From positions 1 through 36,739 of the forward strand of contig CANRJF010000022.1 of the NCBI GenBank assembly GCA_947630855.1: a stretch of 36,739 nt of DNA, given 5' to 3'. The stretch comes from an uncultured Lachnospiraceae bacterium. Lineage in GTDB: Bacteria; Bacillota; Clostridia; Lachnospirales; Lachnospiraceae. Under the pieces are notes generated by a model, which saw only the letters and a program-made list of their open reading frames with translations, did not search any database and had not been told where the DNA came from. The position numbers and the translations under genes were made by a program. Position 1 is the stretch's first letter. The number at the start of each line of letters is the position of its first letter. This document shows positions 24,298 through 32,597 of this stretch, piece after piece.

Positions 24298-24326
24298 TTA
24301 TTTATAGCTATTCCCTCTATAAATAA
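24298..24326 (-). repeat. AT-rich 10-bp inverted repeat across the chemoreceptor stop codon
   Basis: TTATTTATAG (24298-24307) and CTATAAATAA (24317-24326) are perfect complements with a nine-base loop. It includes the stop codon at 24317-24319 and lies just upstream of the spoIVA promoter. No T run follows on the minus strand, so it is at best a weak terminator. Confidence 0.5.
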
Positions 24327-25843
24327 CGGTCTAACTTTCCTGCCGCCTCTAAAAGCCTGTTCATTAAATCCGCCGCCTGCTTTGCCTCTTTGTTGCTGGA
24401 ATTGCCGATGTCGTTTGCCTCTAATGTGCTTGCGGCAACTTCTTCACTTACGGCGGAAATATGGCCGATACTGTCCACAATCTGATTATTTGCTTTCAAT
24501 ATCTCATCAATCTGCTCACCGATAGTCCCTACATTTCTTCCCAAATCCGTCATCCTGTCATGAATGTCGCTAAACTGGTTATTTACATTGGTAATGTTCT
24601 CTTTCTCTTTATCGGATGCCTGCAAAACCTCCGACACGCTCTCCATAGTCTCCTCCGTATTATTCTGCAGCTCTTCCACAATGGCACGGATACTCTCTGT
24701 AAGCCCCCTGGTCTGCTCCGCTAAAATACGAATCTGTTCCGCCACCACTGCAAAACCTCTCCCTGCCTCCCCGGCACGGGCGCTTTCAATGGAAGCATTT
24801 AACGCTAACATATTGGTCTGGCTGGATATATTTACAATCTGTTCCGTAATATTCCCCACTTCCTTTGCATTGCCGGAAAGGGTCTGCATCAACTGTCTCA
24901 CCTGTTCATTGGATTTTTCAATTACCTGTGCCTGGGTCAAAAGGTCTTCCATGGACTGCTGGCCTTCCTTCACCGCATTTAAACTTTCATCTGCATATTC
25001 CACCATCTGGTCAGACAACACTTTTGTGTTGGTAATCATCTCCTGGATATTTCCTGTCATAAGGGTCTGCTCCTCAATGCTCTTTGCATTGGAGGCATTG
25101 CCGTCTGAAATATCCACCAAAGCCGTGGCAGTCTGCTCCGTTGCTGCCTGCAATGATGTAATGCTCTCCCCGGCAGCAGCAGAATTTTCCTTCACAAGGG
25201 CCGCAATCTCCAAAACATCCGAAAGCAAAGCCTCGCTTTGCATTTTCTCTTCGTGAATCTGCTGCAGTTTATTGGCATTGGTCTTGTTGGATATCTTTGT
25301 GACCTCGCACATAACAAGCAGGTACAATCCCATGCCTGCTAACTGCAAAAGAATGGTTGACAAAACAATGGGCAGACCGGAAGGCATGGATCCTGCATAC
25401 ATGGCTTTTCCCATATACACCAGGTTTATAAGGAATACACCCGCTGCGGTATTGCGCATAAATTTGTAATCATAGTACAGCATAATAATGCTCACCAACG
25501 GCACAGCCATAATAAAGACCAGGTCGTTTTTAGCCCCCCACATAACAACGGAATACAGTATGGCATAAGATACCACAATGGTATGGCGGAGCATAACGCT
25601 GTCTTTTCTGATTACAAAGAAAATAATATTTCCGACCCCCACGGCAAAGGACAGCGATGCCACTAAAATAGCAAAACTCCATGGGATATTTCCGTCAATG
25701 GCATCCTTTGGATAGCCAAAACAAAAAAAGAAAGCAATAATCGTAACAGCAATAATCGCCAGCCGGTTTACCGAAATTAACCGCAGCCTCTCCTCTTCCT
25801 GATTCACAGGCAAAACTTCAGATGATACATTGTCTTTTGCCAT
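24317..25843 (-). CDS. Methyl-accepting chemotaxis protein with six-segment membrane domain
   Basis: The protein (508 residues from this start) has a short cytoplasmic start, six hydrophobic segments up to about residue 195, and a long helical signalling domain. The hairpin tip with [20 protein letters not shown] and [19 protein letters not shown], the part that touches CheA and CheW, is conserved. There is no large extracytoplasmic sensor domain and no obvious HAMP domain between membrane and signalling parts, so sensing is presumably through the membrane region or small loops. The ATG at 25843 has AAGGAG seven bases upstream; the frame extends to 25891 without a better start. It is a single gene with its own promoter; no other chemotaxis gene is nearby. 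Confidence 0.92.
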   Translation of the reverse strand: MAKDNVSSEVLPVNQEEERLRLISVNRLAIIAVTIIAFFFCFGYPKDAIDGNIPWSFAILVASLSFAVGVGNIIFFVIRKDSVMLRHTIVVSYAILYSVVMWGAKNDLVFIMAVPLVSIIMLYYDYKFMRNTAAGVFLINLVYMGKAMYAGSMPSGLPIVLSTILLQLAGMGLYLLVMCEVTKISNKTNANKLQQIHEEKMQSEALLSDVLEIAALVKENSAAAGESITSLQAATEQTATALVDISDGNASNAKSIEEQTLMTGNIQEMITNTKVLSDQMVEYADESLNAVKEGQQSMEDLLTQAQVIEKSNEQVRQLMQTLSGNAKEVGNITEQIVNISSQTNMLALNASIESARAGEAGRGFAVVAEQIRILAEQTRGLTESIRAIVEELQNNTEETMESVSEVLQASDKEKENITNVNNQFSDIHDRMTDLGRNVGTIGEQIDEILKANNQIVDSIGHISAVSEEVAASTLEANDIGNSSNKEAKQAADLMNRLLEAAGKLDRYL

Positions 25844-25879
25844 TTCAATTCTCCTTATGTAAATAAATTTCCTATTTAT

Positions 25880-25907
25880 ATTATACTCCAAAAATTATAC
25901 ATATCAA
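25880..25907 (-). promoter_or_regulatory. Sigma-A promoter of the chemoreceptor gene
   Basis: Minus-strand TTGATA (25902-25907) and TATAAT (25880-25885) are 16 bp apart, 36 bp above the chosen ATG. Confidence 0.65.
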
Positions 25908-25940
25908 CAAAAAATTTTTATGTGCATCCCCACATTTTTT

Positions 25941-26249
25941 TTATAAAGATATTATAAATGATACAATAAACGCCGTAAAACTGGCAAAAACTGCCACAGG
26001 AAACAGGCCCTTCCCCCGGTATGCCAAAATCAGCGCCACAACTACCCCTGCCACTGCGCCGGGAACGGAGCCTGTGGCATAAAAAACCGCCGGAAAGGTC
26101 ATGGCTCCCAGTACCGTATAGGGTATATATGCCAGAAAAGAACGGACATACCTGTTTTTAATTTTTTCCCGGAAAATCACAAAGGGAACTACCCGCACCA
26201 GATAGGTGACGGCAAACATAACAGCCAGATAAATCCAAAAATTTTTCAT
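25941..26249 (-). CDS. azlD: AzlD-family branched-chain amino acid export subunit
   Basis: A 102-residue membrane protein with about four hydrophobic segments. The AVTYLVRVVPFVIF segment near residue 12, IPYTVLGAMTFPAVFY in the middle and ALILAYRGKGLFPVAVFASF near the end match AzlD. The ATG at 26249 overlaps the azlC stop codon (ATGA) and has an AAGGGG sequence upstream; the longer frame to 26327 would lie inside azlC. AzlC and AzlD act together, in known cases exporting branched-chain amino acids or analogues. It is last in the long run that starts at the right end of the window. Confidence 0.88.
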   Translation of the reverse strand: MKNFWIYLAVMFAVTYLVRVVPFVIFREKIKNRYVRSFLAYIPYTVLGAMTFPAVFYATGSVPGAVAGVVVALILAYRGKGLFPVAVFASFTAFIVSFIISL

Positions 26250-26962
26250 CCGTTCACATCCCCTTCCTGAGCCTCTTCTTCCACCGGAAAAAGCCATGCC
26301 CCCACTGCTGACGCTGCCACACTGCACAGGATAATGGCAAAACCGCTGGATATCTTTTTTAAACCAGGCAGATAATAAAGGCAGAAACTTAAAAGCAGGG
26401 CAAGCAGTACCACAAGACGCATATGCTTATCCTCTTTTACCACAGGCACCACAATGGCAATAAACATTCCGTAAATGGCAAGCCCTAAGGCGGAAACAAT
26501 ATTCCCCGGCAGGATATCCCCCAGCACGGCTCCGGCTAAAGTACCCAGATTCCAGCCCAGTAAGGGCAGCACCGTAAGTCCGGCAAAATATGCGCTTCCC
26601 ACTTCCCCCTGTCTGCTCATGGCAACTGCAAAAATCTCATCTGTCACCGCAAAACCTAAAACCAACTTTTTGGGAAATGTAAATTGCCTGTCCACTTTCT
26701 GGGACAAAGAAATGCTCATCAATGCATAACGAAGATTAATAATAAACTGGGAGGCTGCCATTTCAAAATATGTACCAACTGATGCCATAATCGTAATTCC
26801 CGCAAATTGCCCTGCGGAGGTAAGATTCATAAAAGAAACCATAAATGCCTGCCACCAGTCAAGGCCGCATGACACTGCGGCTATCCCAAAAGTAAAGGAC
26901 ACAGAAAGATAGCCTATGCCTATGGCACTGCCATCTCTTATGCCCTGTAAAAATTCTTTCAT
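26246..26962 (-). CDS. azlC: AzlC-family branched-chain amino acid export permease
   Basis: The 238-residue membrane protein has the AzlC layout: FLQGIRDGSAIGIGYLSVSFTFG at the start, SFMNLTSAGQFAG near residue 50 and FIINLRYALMSISLSQ near residue 78, followed by further membrane segments. The ATG at 26962 follows an AAAGGA sequence and starts where the family does; a longer frame up to 27004 overlaps the ABC permease gene. The gap to that gene is 28 bp with no terminator, so azlCD may be read together with the sulfur genes. Its partner is azlD. Confidence 0.9.
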   Translation of the reverse strand: MKEFLQGIRDGSAIGIGYLSVSFTFGIAAVSCGLDWWQAFMVSFMNLTSAGQFAGITIMASVGTYFEMAASQFIINLRYALMSISLSQKVDRQFTFPKKLVLGFAVTDEIFAVAMSRQGEVGSAYFAGLTVLPLLGWNLGTLAGAVLGDILPGNIVSALGLAIYGMFIAIVVPVVKEDKHMRLVVLLALLLSFCLYYLPGLKKISSGFAIILCSVAASAVGAWLFPVEEEAQEGDVNG

Positions 26963-26990
26963 AACATTCCTTTCATTGCAGACTAAGAAA

Positions 26991-27782
26991 TCACAGCAGT
27001 CCACGTTTTTTTAATACCCGGTTTTCAATGGTGGTAAAGATACACTTATCAATCACCACTCCCACAAGTATAATTACAATCATAACCAGCATAACCTGGT
27101 TAATATCCGCCATATCCCTTCCCACAATAAGGGTCTGCCCCAATCCTATGGTGGAGGACATTACTTCCCCGGACATCAGCGCACGCCATGCAAAAGACCA
27201 GCCCTGGCGCAGCCCTGCAATAAAGGAAGGCACACATGCCGGAAGTATGACTTTTGCATACAATTCCTTCTGCCCGGCGCCCATGGTTTTTGCCGCCTTA
27301 ATATACAAAGGGGGCACATTTTGAATGGCATCATCCACCGCCAATGACATACTGAAAGCGGAACCCATAACCACCACAAAAAGAATGGCGCTGTTATTTA
27401 AGCCAAACCACAAAATGGAAAAAGGAACCCAGCAGATACTGGGCAGCGTCTGCATTCCTAAAATAACAGGTTTTAAATTTCTGTTTAAATAAGGGAAATG
27501 GTGTATCAATATACCCAGGATAACCCCCAAAATAATTGCCATGGCAAATCCCACAATTCCCCTTCCCAGACTTTTTAAAATGGCAGAAAACAAAACGCCG
27601 CTTTGCAGCAGATTCATACAGCTTATTGCCACTCCTCCGGGAGACGGTACGGAATAGGATTTCCACAAGCCAAGTAAATCCACTCCTAAAAAGTAAAAGA
27701 ACTGCCATAACACAATAAGGATTACCAGAAATAACAAAAGTTCCAGTACCTTTTTAATCCTGGTCGTATTCTTCTTTTGCAA
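26991..27782 (-). CDS. ssuC: ABC transporter permease, SsuC/TauC type
   Basis: A 263-residue protein of the binding-protein-dependent permease family with six membrane segments. The EAA loop, IKAAKTMGAGQKELYAKVILP, lies near residue 162 and is the contact to the ATPase. MQTLPSICWVPFSILWFGL and SGEVMSSTIGLGQ are characteristic of sulfonate, taurine, nitrate or thiamine-precursor importers. Its start overlaps the ATPase gene by 29 bp. The sulfur genes upstream make sulfonate or sulfate the best guess for the substrate. Confidence 0.9.
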   Translation of the reverse strand: MQKKNTTRIKKVLELLLFLVILIVLWQFFYFLGVDLLGLWKSYSVPSPGGVAISCMNLLQSGVLFSAILKSLGRGIVGFAMAIILGVILGILIHHFPYLNRNLKPVILGMQTLPSICWVPFSILWFGLNNSAILFVVVMGSAFSMSLAVDDAIQNVPPLYIKAAKTMGAGQKELYAKVILPACVPSFIAGLRQGWSFAWRALMSGEVMSSTIGLGQTLIVGRDMADINQVMLVMIVIILVGVVIDKCIFTTIENRVLKKRGLL

Positions 27783-28524
27783 ATTTCATAACCTCCTTTC
27801 GCACCAGTTCCAAAAGCTGATGCCGGATATGGATAAATTCCTCGTCATCAATTTTCCGGGGACGTTTTAAATCACAGGAAATAATTTCTTTTATCTGCCC
27901 GGGATTCTCTGAAAGCACAACTATACGGTCTGCAAAATAAACTGCCTCCTCCGCGCTGTGGGTAACAAACAAGATGGTCTTATGGTTTTTTAACCAGATT
28001 TGCTCTAACTCCGCCCGAAGCATATTGGTGGTCTGTTTATCCAGTGCGGAAAAAGGCTCGTCCATCAAAAGAAGTTTGCTGTCCATGGCAAGCGCCCTTG
28101 CAAGTGCCACCCTCTGGCGCATACCCCCGGAAAGCTGGTGAATGGGATACTCGGCAAATTCGTATAGATGCACCATTTTCAAATAACGCATTGCCCTCCT
28201 CTGCCGCTCCTCCTTTGGCACTTTAAGAAATTCCATGCCCAGCATTACATTTTCCAAAACATTCAGCCATGGATACAGCGCCGCCTCCTGAAACATCACC
28301 ACCCGGTCCGCCCCGGGGCCAGTGATGGGGGCATTATCCAGTAAAAGTTCTCCTGTTGTAGGCTCCTCTAATCCAGCAACAAGGTTTAACAATGTGGTTT
28401 TTCCGCATCCTGACGGCCCTACAATACAGATAAATTCCCCGTCCTCTATGGTTAAGCTAATGTCCTTTAATGTTCTTTTCACGGTGTTGGGGTAGGTCTT
28501 GCCCACCTTTTTTAACTCCAGCAT
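27754..28524 (-). CDS. ssuB: ABC transporter ATP-binding protein, SsuB/TauB type
   Basis: The 256-residue ATPase has Walker A GPSGCGKTT near residue 36, Q-loop VVMFQEAALYPWLNVLENV, signature LSGGMRQRVALARALA near 131, Walker B LLLMDEPFSALD near 155 and a switch histidine in VTHSAEEAVYFADRIVVL. This set is typical of the SsuB/TauB/NrtD group, which power periplasmic-type importers. The start codon touches the last base of the binding-protein gene (28524), and the end overlaps the permease gene. Confidence 0.92.
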   Translation of the reverse strand: MLELKKVGKTYPNTVKRTLKDISLTIEDGEFICIVGPSGCGKTTLLNLVAGLEEPTTGELLLDNAPITGPGADRVVMFQEAALYPWLNVLENVMLGMEFLKVPKEERQRRAMRYLKMVHLYEFAEYPIHQLSGGMRQRVALARALAMDSKLLLMDEPFSALDKQTTNMLRAELEQIWLKNHKTILFVTHSAEEAVYFADRIVVLSENPGQIKEIISCDLKRPRKIDDEEFIHIRHQLLELVRKEVMKFAKEEYDQD

Positions 28525-29537
28525 TACTCCACCTCTTTAATAATATCATCCCCGGGAAGTTCCGTTATAAATCCCTGCTCCAGACCAATTCTGGCAAATC
28601 CGTCAATAGACTCTTTGTTAATGGAAGAATCAGTTTTTATTCTGGTAAATGCCTCCTCCAAAATAGCGTCATCCAGTTTCTTCTGGGTTGCCTTATTGAT
28701 TTCTTCATTCACCATTGCCTGTGCCTCTTTTGGGTTTTCGTTTACAAAAACCGTAGCATTTTCATGCTGCTCCAAAAAAGTTTTTACAATATCAGGATGT
28801 TCCTTTTGAAATTCATCCCTTACCACAACAACTGCCACGTTGTAATTGCCATCCAGATAAATTTCGTTTTCATCCAATACAAGTTGGGCCCCCTTGCCAA
28901 GAAGGGTTGCTCCCCAGGGTTCCGGCACTAAAGCCGCGTCAATATTCCCCTGGTCCATCATATTTGCCACATCGGCATTTGCCACTGCCACCACATCTAC
29001 CGTGCCTCCTTCTGCGACAGGTTTTAACCCGTTTTCAGACAGAAGTTCTAAGAGGCAGAGATGCTGCGTATTGCCAAACTGGGGAACTGCCACCTTCTTC
29101 CCCTCCAAATCTTTTACGGAAGATATCTCTGCTCCCTGACGCTTCACCAAAACAGCCCCTGCCTGGGTAGCTCCGGCAATAATATGCACATCCCCCTTTG
29201 ACTTTACATTGGCATTGATAGCCGGCACCGGCCCGATATATCCAATATCAATATCCCCGGCAAATAAGGCTTCCACCTCCGCCGGGCCTGCGTTAAAAGA
29301 TGTCCACGTAACAGTGGCCTCACCGGAAAGCTCCTTCTCTAAGCTGCTCTCCGATTTCATCACCAGCGCCTGGGGATGGGTTACATTGGGAAAGTAACCT
29401 ATATGCACTTCCGTGCCTCCCTTACTTCCACCGCATCCTATAAGGAATACGCCAAAAAGGACAGTTGCTGATGCCGCCACAATTCTTTTCCCCAGAGTTT
29501 TCAGGGGATTTTCTTTGTTTCTAATAAATTTTCTCAT
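28524..29537 (-). CDS. ssuA: ABC transporter substrate-binding lipoprotein, SsuA type
   Basis: A 337-residue protein with a lipoprotein signal peptide: basic start, hydrophobic stretch about residues 20-33, and lipobox LIGC with the lipidated Cys near 35, then a GGSKGG linker. The mature part has GYFPNVTHPQALV, GDIDIGYIGPVPAIN and VPQFGNTQHLCLL, matching aliphatic sulfonate/nitrate/taurine binding proteins. It should catch substrate at the outer face of the membrane for SsuB and SsuC. An AGGAG site is upstream, and 43 bp separate it from cysNC. Sulfate, sulfonate or a sulfate ester are candidates; sequence alone cannot decide. Confidence 0.9.
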   Translation of the reverse strand: MRKFIRNKENPLKTLGKRIVAASATVLFGVFLIGCGGSKGGTEVHIGYFPNVTHPQALVMKSESSLEKELSGEATVTWTSFNAGPAEVEALFAGDIDIGYIGPVPAINANVKSKGDVHIIAGATQAGAVLVKRQGAEISSVKDLEGKKVAVPQFGNTQHLCLLELLSENGLKPVAEGGTVDVVAVANADVANMMDQGNIDAALVPEPWGATLLGKGAQLVLDENEIYLDGNYNVAVVVVRDEFQKEHPDIVKTFLEQHENATVFVNENPKEAQAMVNEEINKATQKKLDDAILEEAFTRIKTDSSINKESIDGFARIGLEQGFITELPGDDIIKEVE

Positions 29538-29580
29538 ATTTTTCTCCTGATTTTGACAAAGTAACTTTATCTTACGTTTA

Positions 29581-31407
29581 TCAGTTTAAATAATTTAAAA
29601 TCTGCTGATACAATGAATCCACACATTCCTCCAATGTATGCTCCTCCGTATTTATCACAATCTCCGGCTGCCTGGGCAATTCATAGGGACTGGAAATTCC
29701 GGTAAAGTTGGAGATTTCTCCTCTTCTTGCCTTCTCATATAAGCCTTTTACATCCCGTCTCTCACACTCTTCCAATGAAGTTGAAACGTAAACTTCCACA
29801 AATTCATCCCCTATAATATCCCTTGCCTTACGCCTGTCGGAAGCATAAGGGGAAATGGAAGCCGTCAGTACAATTAATCCCGCATCCGTCATTAATTTTG
29901 CCACTTCGGATATTCTGCGGATATTTTCGATTCTGTCCTGCTCCTTAAATCCAAGGTTGCTGTTTAACCCAAGACGGACATTATCCCCGTCTAAGAGCAT
30001 GGTATGCTTTCCTGCCGCAACAAGGCGTTTCTCCAATTCATTTGCCAGAGTGGATTTCCCGGCGCCGGAAAGCCCGGTAAACCAGATTACGGCACTTTTC
30101 TGTCCTAACTGCTGGCAGCGGATTTCCTTTGTAATTTCCATCTGATGATAAATGACATTGCCGCTGCGCTGCAATGCTTCCTCCACTACCCCGCAGGCCG
30201 CCGTCATATGAGTGATACGGTCAATGAGTATAAGGGAACCCAATGCCTGATTCTTCTCAAACCGGTCAAACACCAGCTTGTCCGCCACGGATATTTCACA
30301 TTCCGCAATTTCATTTTTATAGATTTCATCCGCGGGAATCTCTTCCCCTGTGTTTACGTCTATTTTGTGGCGGATACGCATTACCACCGCCGGAATGGTT
30401 CTTGTGCCCAATTTCAATAAATAGTTTTTCCCGGCTACCAGATGGGAATCTTCCATCCAGAGAATTTTTACCTGAAACATATTTCCCATTTTGGGAAGTT
30501 TTCCCTGGCAAAGGACACATCCTCTGGAAATATCAATTTCCCTGTCCACACAGATGGTAACCGCCTGCCCCATACTAGCTTCTTCTACATCCTTATCCCC
30601 GTTTAAAATCCTGCTTACTTTTGCCCGTCCTCCACTGGGCAGATTTACAATCTCCTGGCCAACCTGTATGCATCCTCCCTCAATCTGGCCCTGGAATCCA
30701 CGAAAGGTATGATTTGGCCTGGAAACTCTCTGAACGGGCATAACAAAATCACCTGTGCCCGTATCCTGCCTGATATTTACCTCTTCTAAGTATTGCAGTA
30801 AAGTCTCGCCCTGGTACCATGCCATTATTTTGGAAGGCTTTGTAATATTATCTCCCTCCGTGGCAGATACGGGAATGATTTTTGCGGAATCATAGTCAAA
30901 TTCTGCTAAGAGCACACGAATCTGCTTTTTAATTTTATCAAACCGCTCTTTGCTGTAATCCACCAAATCCATTTTATTCACGGCAATCACAAAATGCCTG
31001 ATTCCCATTAAGGAACAGATTCTTGCGTGGCGCTTTGTCTGCAACATCACACCCTGGGAAGCATCCATTAAAATCACGGCTAAATCCGCAAATGCTGCCC
31101 CCACTGCCATATTCCTGGTATATTCTTCATGTCCCGGCGTATCCGCCACAATAAAACTGCGCTTTTCCGTGGTAAAGTAACGATATGCCACGTCAATGGT
31201 AATTCCCTGTTCTCTCTCTGCCATAAGCCCGTCCAGCAAAAGGGAATAATCCATTTTCCCTTCCCTGGAGCCTACTTTGGAATCTAACTCTAAGGCTTTT
31301 TTCTGATCTGTAAAAAGCAGCTTTGCATCATAGAGCATATGTCCGATTAACGTAGATTTTCCGTCGTCCACACTTCCGCAGGTGATAAATTTCAATAAAT
31401 CACTCAT
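29581..31407 (-). CDS. cysNC: Fused sulfate adenylyltransferase large subunit and APS kinase (CysN-CysC)
   Basis: A 608-residue fusion. The N-terminal part is an EF-Tu-like GTPase: ITCGSVDDGKSTLIGH (G1), DTPGHEEYTRNM (G3) and NKMDLV (G4), which as CysN drives the sulfurylase reaction of CysD. The C-terminal part from about residue 430 is APS kinase, with Walker A WFTGLSGAGKSTLANEL, DGDNVR, and ASISPYASDR. Together with CysD it turns sulfate and ATP into PAPS, as in NodQ. The ATG at 31407 lies one base after the cysD stop; the longer frame upstream is inside cysD. Fusion of the kinase with no sulfotransfer reductase nearby points to PAPS as the product. Confidence 0.95.
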   Translation of the reverse strand: MSDLLKFITCGSVDDGKSTLIGHMLYDAKLLFTDQKKALELDSKVGSREGKMDYSLLLDGLMAEREQGITIDVAYRYFTTEKRSFIVADTPGHEEYTRNMAVGAAFADLAVILMDASQGVMLQTKRHARICSLMGIRHFVIAVNKMDLVDYSKERFDKIKKQIRVLLAEFDYDSAKIIPVSATEGDNITKPSKIMAWYQGETLLQYLEEVNIRQDTGTGDFVMPVQRVSRPNHTFRGFQGQIEGGCIQVGQEIVNLPSGGRAKVSRILNGDKDVEEASMGQAVTICVDREIDISRGCVLCQGKLPKMGNMFQVKILWMEDSHLVAGKNYLLKLGTRTIPAVVMRIRHKIDVNTGEEIPADEIYKNEIAECEISVADKLVFDRFEKNQALGSLILIDRITHMTAACGVVEEALQRSGNVIYHQMEITKEIRCQQLGQKSAVIWFTGLSGAGKSTLANELEKRLVAAGKHTMLLDGDNVRLGLNSNLGFKEQDRIENIRRISEVAKLMTDAGLIVLTASISPYASDRRKARDIIGDEFVEVYVSTSLEECERRDVKGLYEKARRGEISNFTGISSPYELPRQPEIVINTEEHTLEECVDSLYQQILNYLN

Positions 31408-31408
31408 A

Positions 31409-32311
31409 TTAAAAATATCCCTCTCTCTTTCTTTTTTCCATACTTGCCCCGCCGCCGTCGGAATCAATGACCCGGCTGGTGCGCTCAGAGTCTACTGCTG
31501 AAAGTGTTTCCGCAATAATCTCATCTAATGTCTCCGCCTCCGATTCCATACCGCCTGTTAAAGGATAACAGCCCAATGTGCGGAATCTGACTTTCTTCAT
31601 CACAGGTTTCTCCCCCGGATTTAAGCGCATCCTCTCATCATCTACCATAATCAGATTGCCGTTCCGCTCTACCACCGGGCGTTCCGCTGCGAAATACAGG
31701 GGAACAATGGGAATATTTTCCTGCTTAATGTACTGCCAGATATCTTTTTCCGTCCAGTTGGAGAGGGGGAAAACACGGATACTCTCTCCCTTATAAATTT
31801 CCGTGTTAAACAATTTCCACATTTCCGGCCGCTGGTTCTTTGGGTCCCAGGCATGTTCTTTGTTTCGGAAAGAAAAAATCCTCTCTTTTGCCCTGGACTT
31901 TTCTTCATCCCTGCGCCCGCCTCCAAAGGCTGCGGTAAATCCATACTTATTTAATGCCTGCTTTAACGCCTGGGTCTTCATAATATCCGTATAGGAAGAA
32001 CCGTGGTCAAAGGGATTAATATTCTGCTTTACTCCCTCCTCATTGATATATTCTATCATTTCAATGCCCAGTTCTTTTGCCCTCTCATCCCGGAATTTAA
32101 TCATTTCCTTAAATTTCCATGTAGTATTTACATGGAGAAAGGGAAATGGGGGCTTCTCAGGATAAAATGCTTTCATGGCAAGATGCAGCATAACGGAAGA
32201 GTCTTTTCCGATGGAATAAAGCATCACCGGTTTTTCGCACTCCGCGGCAACCTCACGCATAATATAGATGGACTCTGCTTCCAGTTCTTCTAAGTGATTC
32301 ATTGTATGCAC
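31409..32311 (-). CDS. cysD: Sulfate adenylyltransferase small subunit
   Basis: The 300-residue protein is CysD, the catalytic subunit of the GTP-dependent ATP sulfurylase that makes APS from sulfate and ATP. The PP-loop [15 protein letters not shown] near residue 32, [18 protein letters not shown] near 129, and [13 protein letters not shown] with the final KREGYF are all present and close to proteobacterial CysD. A GTG at 32311 is taken as start, five bases after AGAGGT; an ATG three codons later is possible. The start is one base after the original stop of the sulfotransferase gene, so the two would once have been translationally coupled. Confidence 0.95.
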   Translation of the reverse strand: MHTMNHLEELEAESIYIMREVAAECEKPVMLYSIGKDSSVMLHLAMKAFYPEKPPFPFLHVNTTWKFKEMIKFRDERAKELGIEMIEYINEEGVKQNINPFDHGSSYTDIMKTQALKQALNKYGFTAAFGGGRRDEEKSRAKERIFSFRNKEHAWDPKNQRPEMWKLFNTEIYKGESIRVFPLSNWTEKDIWQYIKQENIPIVPLYFAAERPVVERNGNLIMVDDERMRLNPGEKPVMKKVRFRTLGCYPLTGGMESEAETLDEIIAETLSAVDSERTSRVIDSDGGGASMEKRKREGYF

Positions 32312-32312
32312 G

Positions 32313-32597
32313 TTACACCTCTTTCTTTAATCTTCCTAATAATTTTTTAAACATAACTTTTATATGATAAAAGGGATGATGTGTTTCCTTTTCCAGTTCT
32401 TCTATGCGTTTTTTCATCCTGTCTATCTGATGATTCATCTGGATATATTCTTCTGTTGCCGCCTGGGTAAATAGATAAATGATATCCCGGTACATGGTAT
32501 GCTCATCCACTTCCCATTGCTTCAGTTCCCTAACCGGCTCAGAAAACAGTATTCCGTCTTTTTTCCCTAAAAATTCTTCTGCAAGTTTCCTGTTTGA
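32313..32597 (-). pseudogene. Detached C-terminal part of the sulfotransferase gene
   Basis: After the TAA at 32598-32600 the same frame continues for 94 codons to a TAA at 32313-32315. It reads SNRKLAEEFLGKKDGILF and then a helical, charged tail. S-N-R-x-x-A followed by GxxDGxLF is the usual continuation of such sulfotransferases after the helix that here ends in KYE. Part of it (from a GTG at 32510) looks like an independent small gene, but it has no ribosome binding site and is in frame with the upstream gene. I therefore read it as the missing end of one original gene of about 386 residues. Confidence 0.75.

Noticed and set aside
24564..25256. A plus-strand frame of 230 residues
   Set aside because: It is antisense to the helical signalling domain of the chemoreceptor, a common cause of long open antisense frames.
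25917..25938. A short hairpin (ATGTG/CACAT) after azlD as terminator
   Set aside because: The stem has only five pairs and on the minus strand an A run comes before the T run, so it does not look like a proper terminator of the long gene run.
32313..32510. A separate 65-residue gene between the sulfotransferase gene and cysD
   Set aside because: It begins with a GTG without ribosome binding site and is in the same frame as the sulfotransferase gene; the 30 codons before it read as a continuation of that protein. It is the end of the broken gene.
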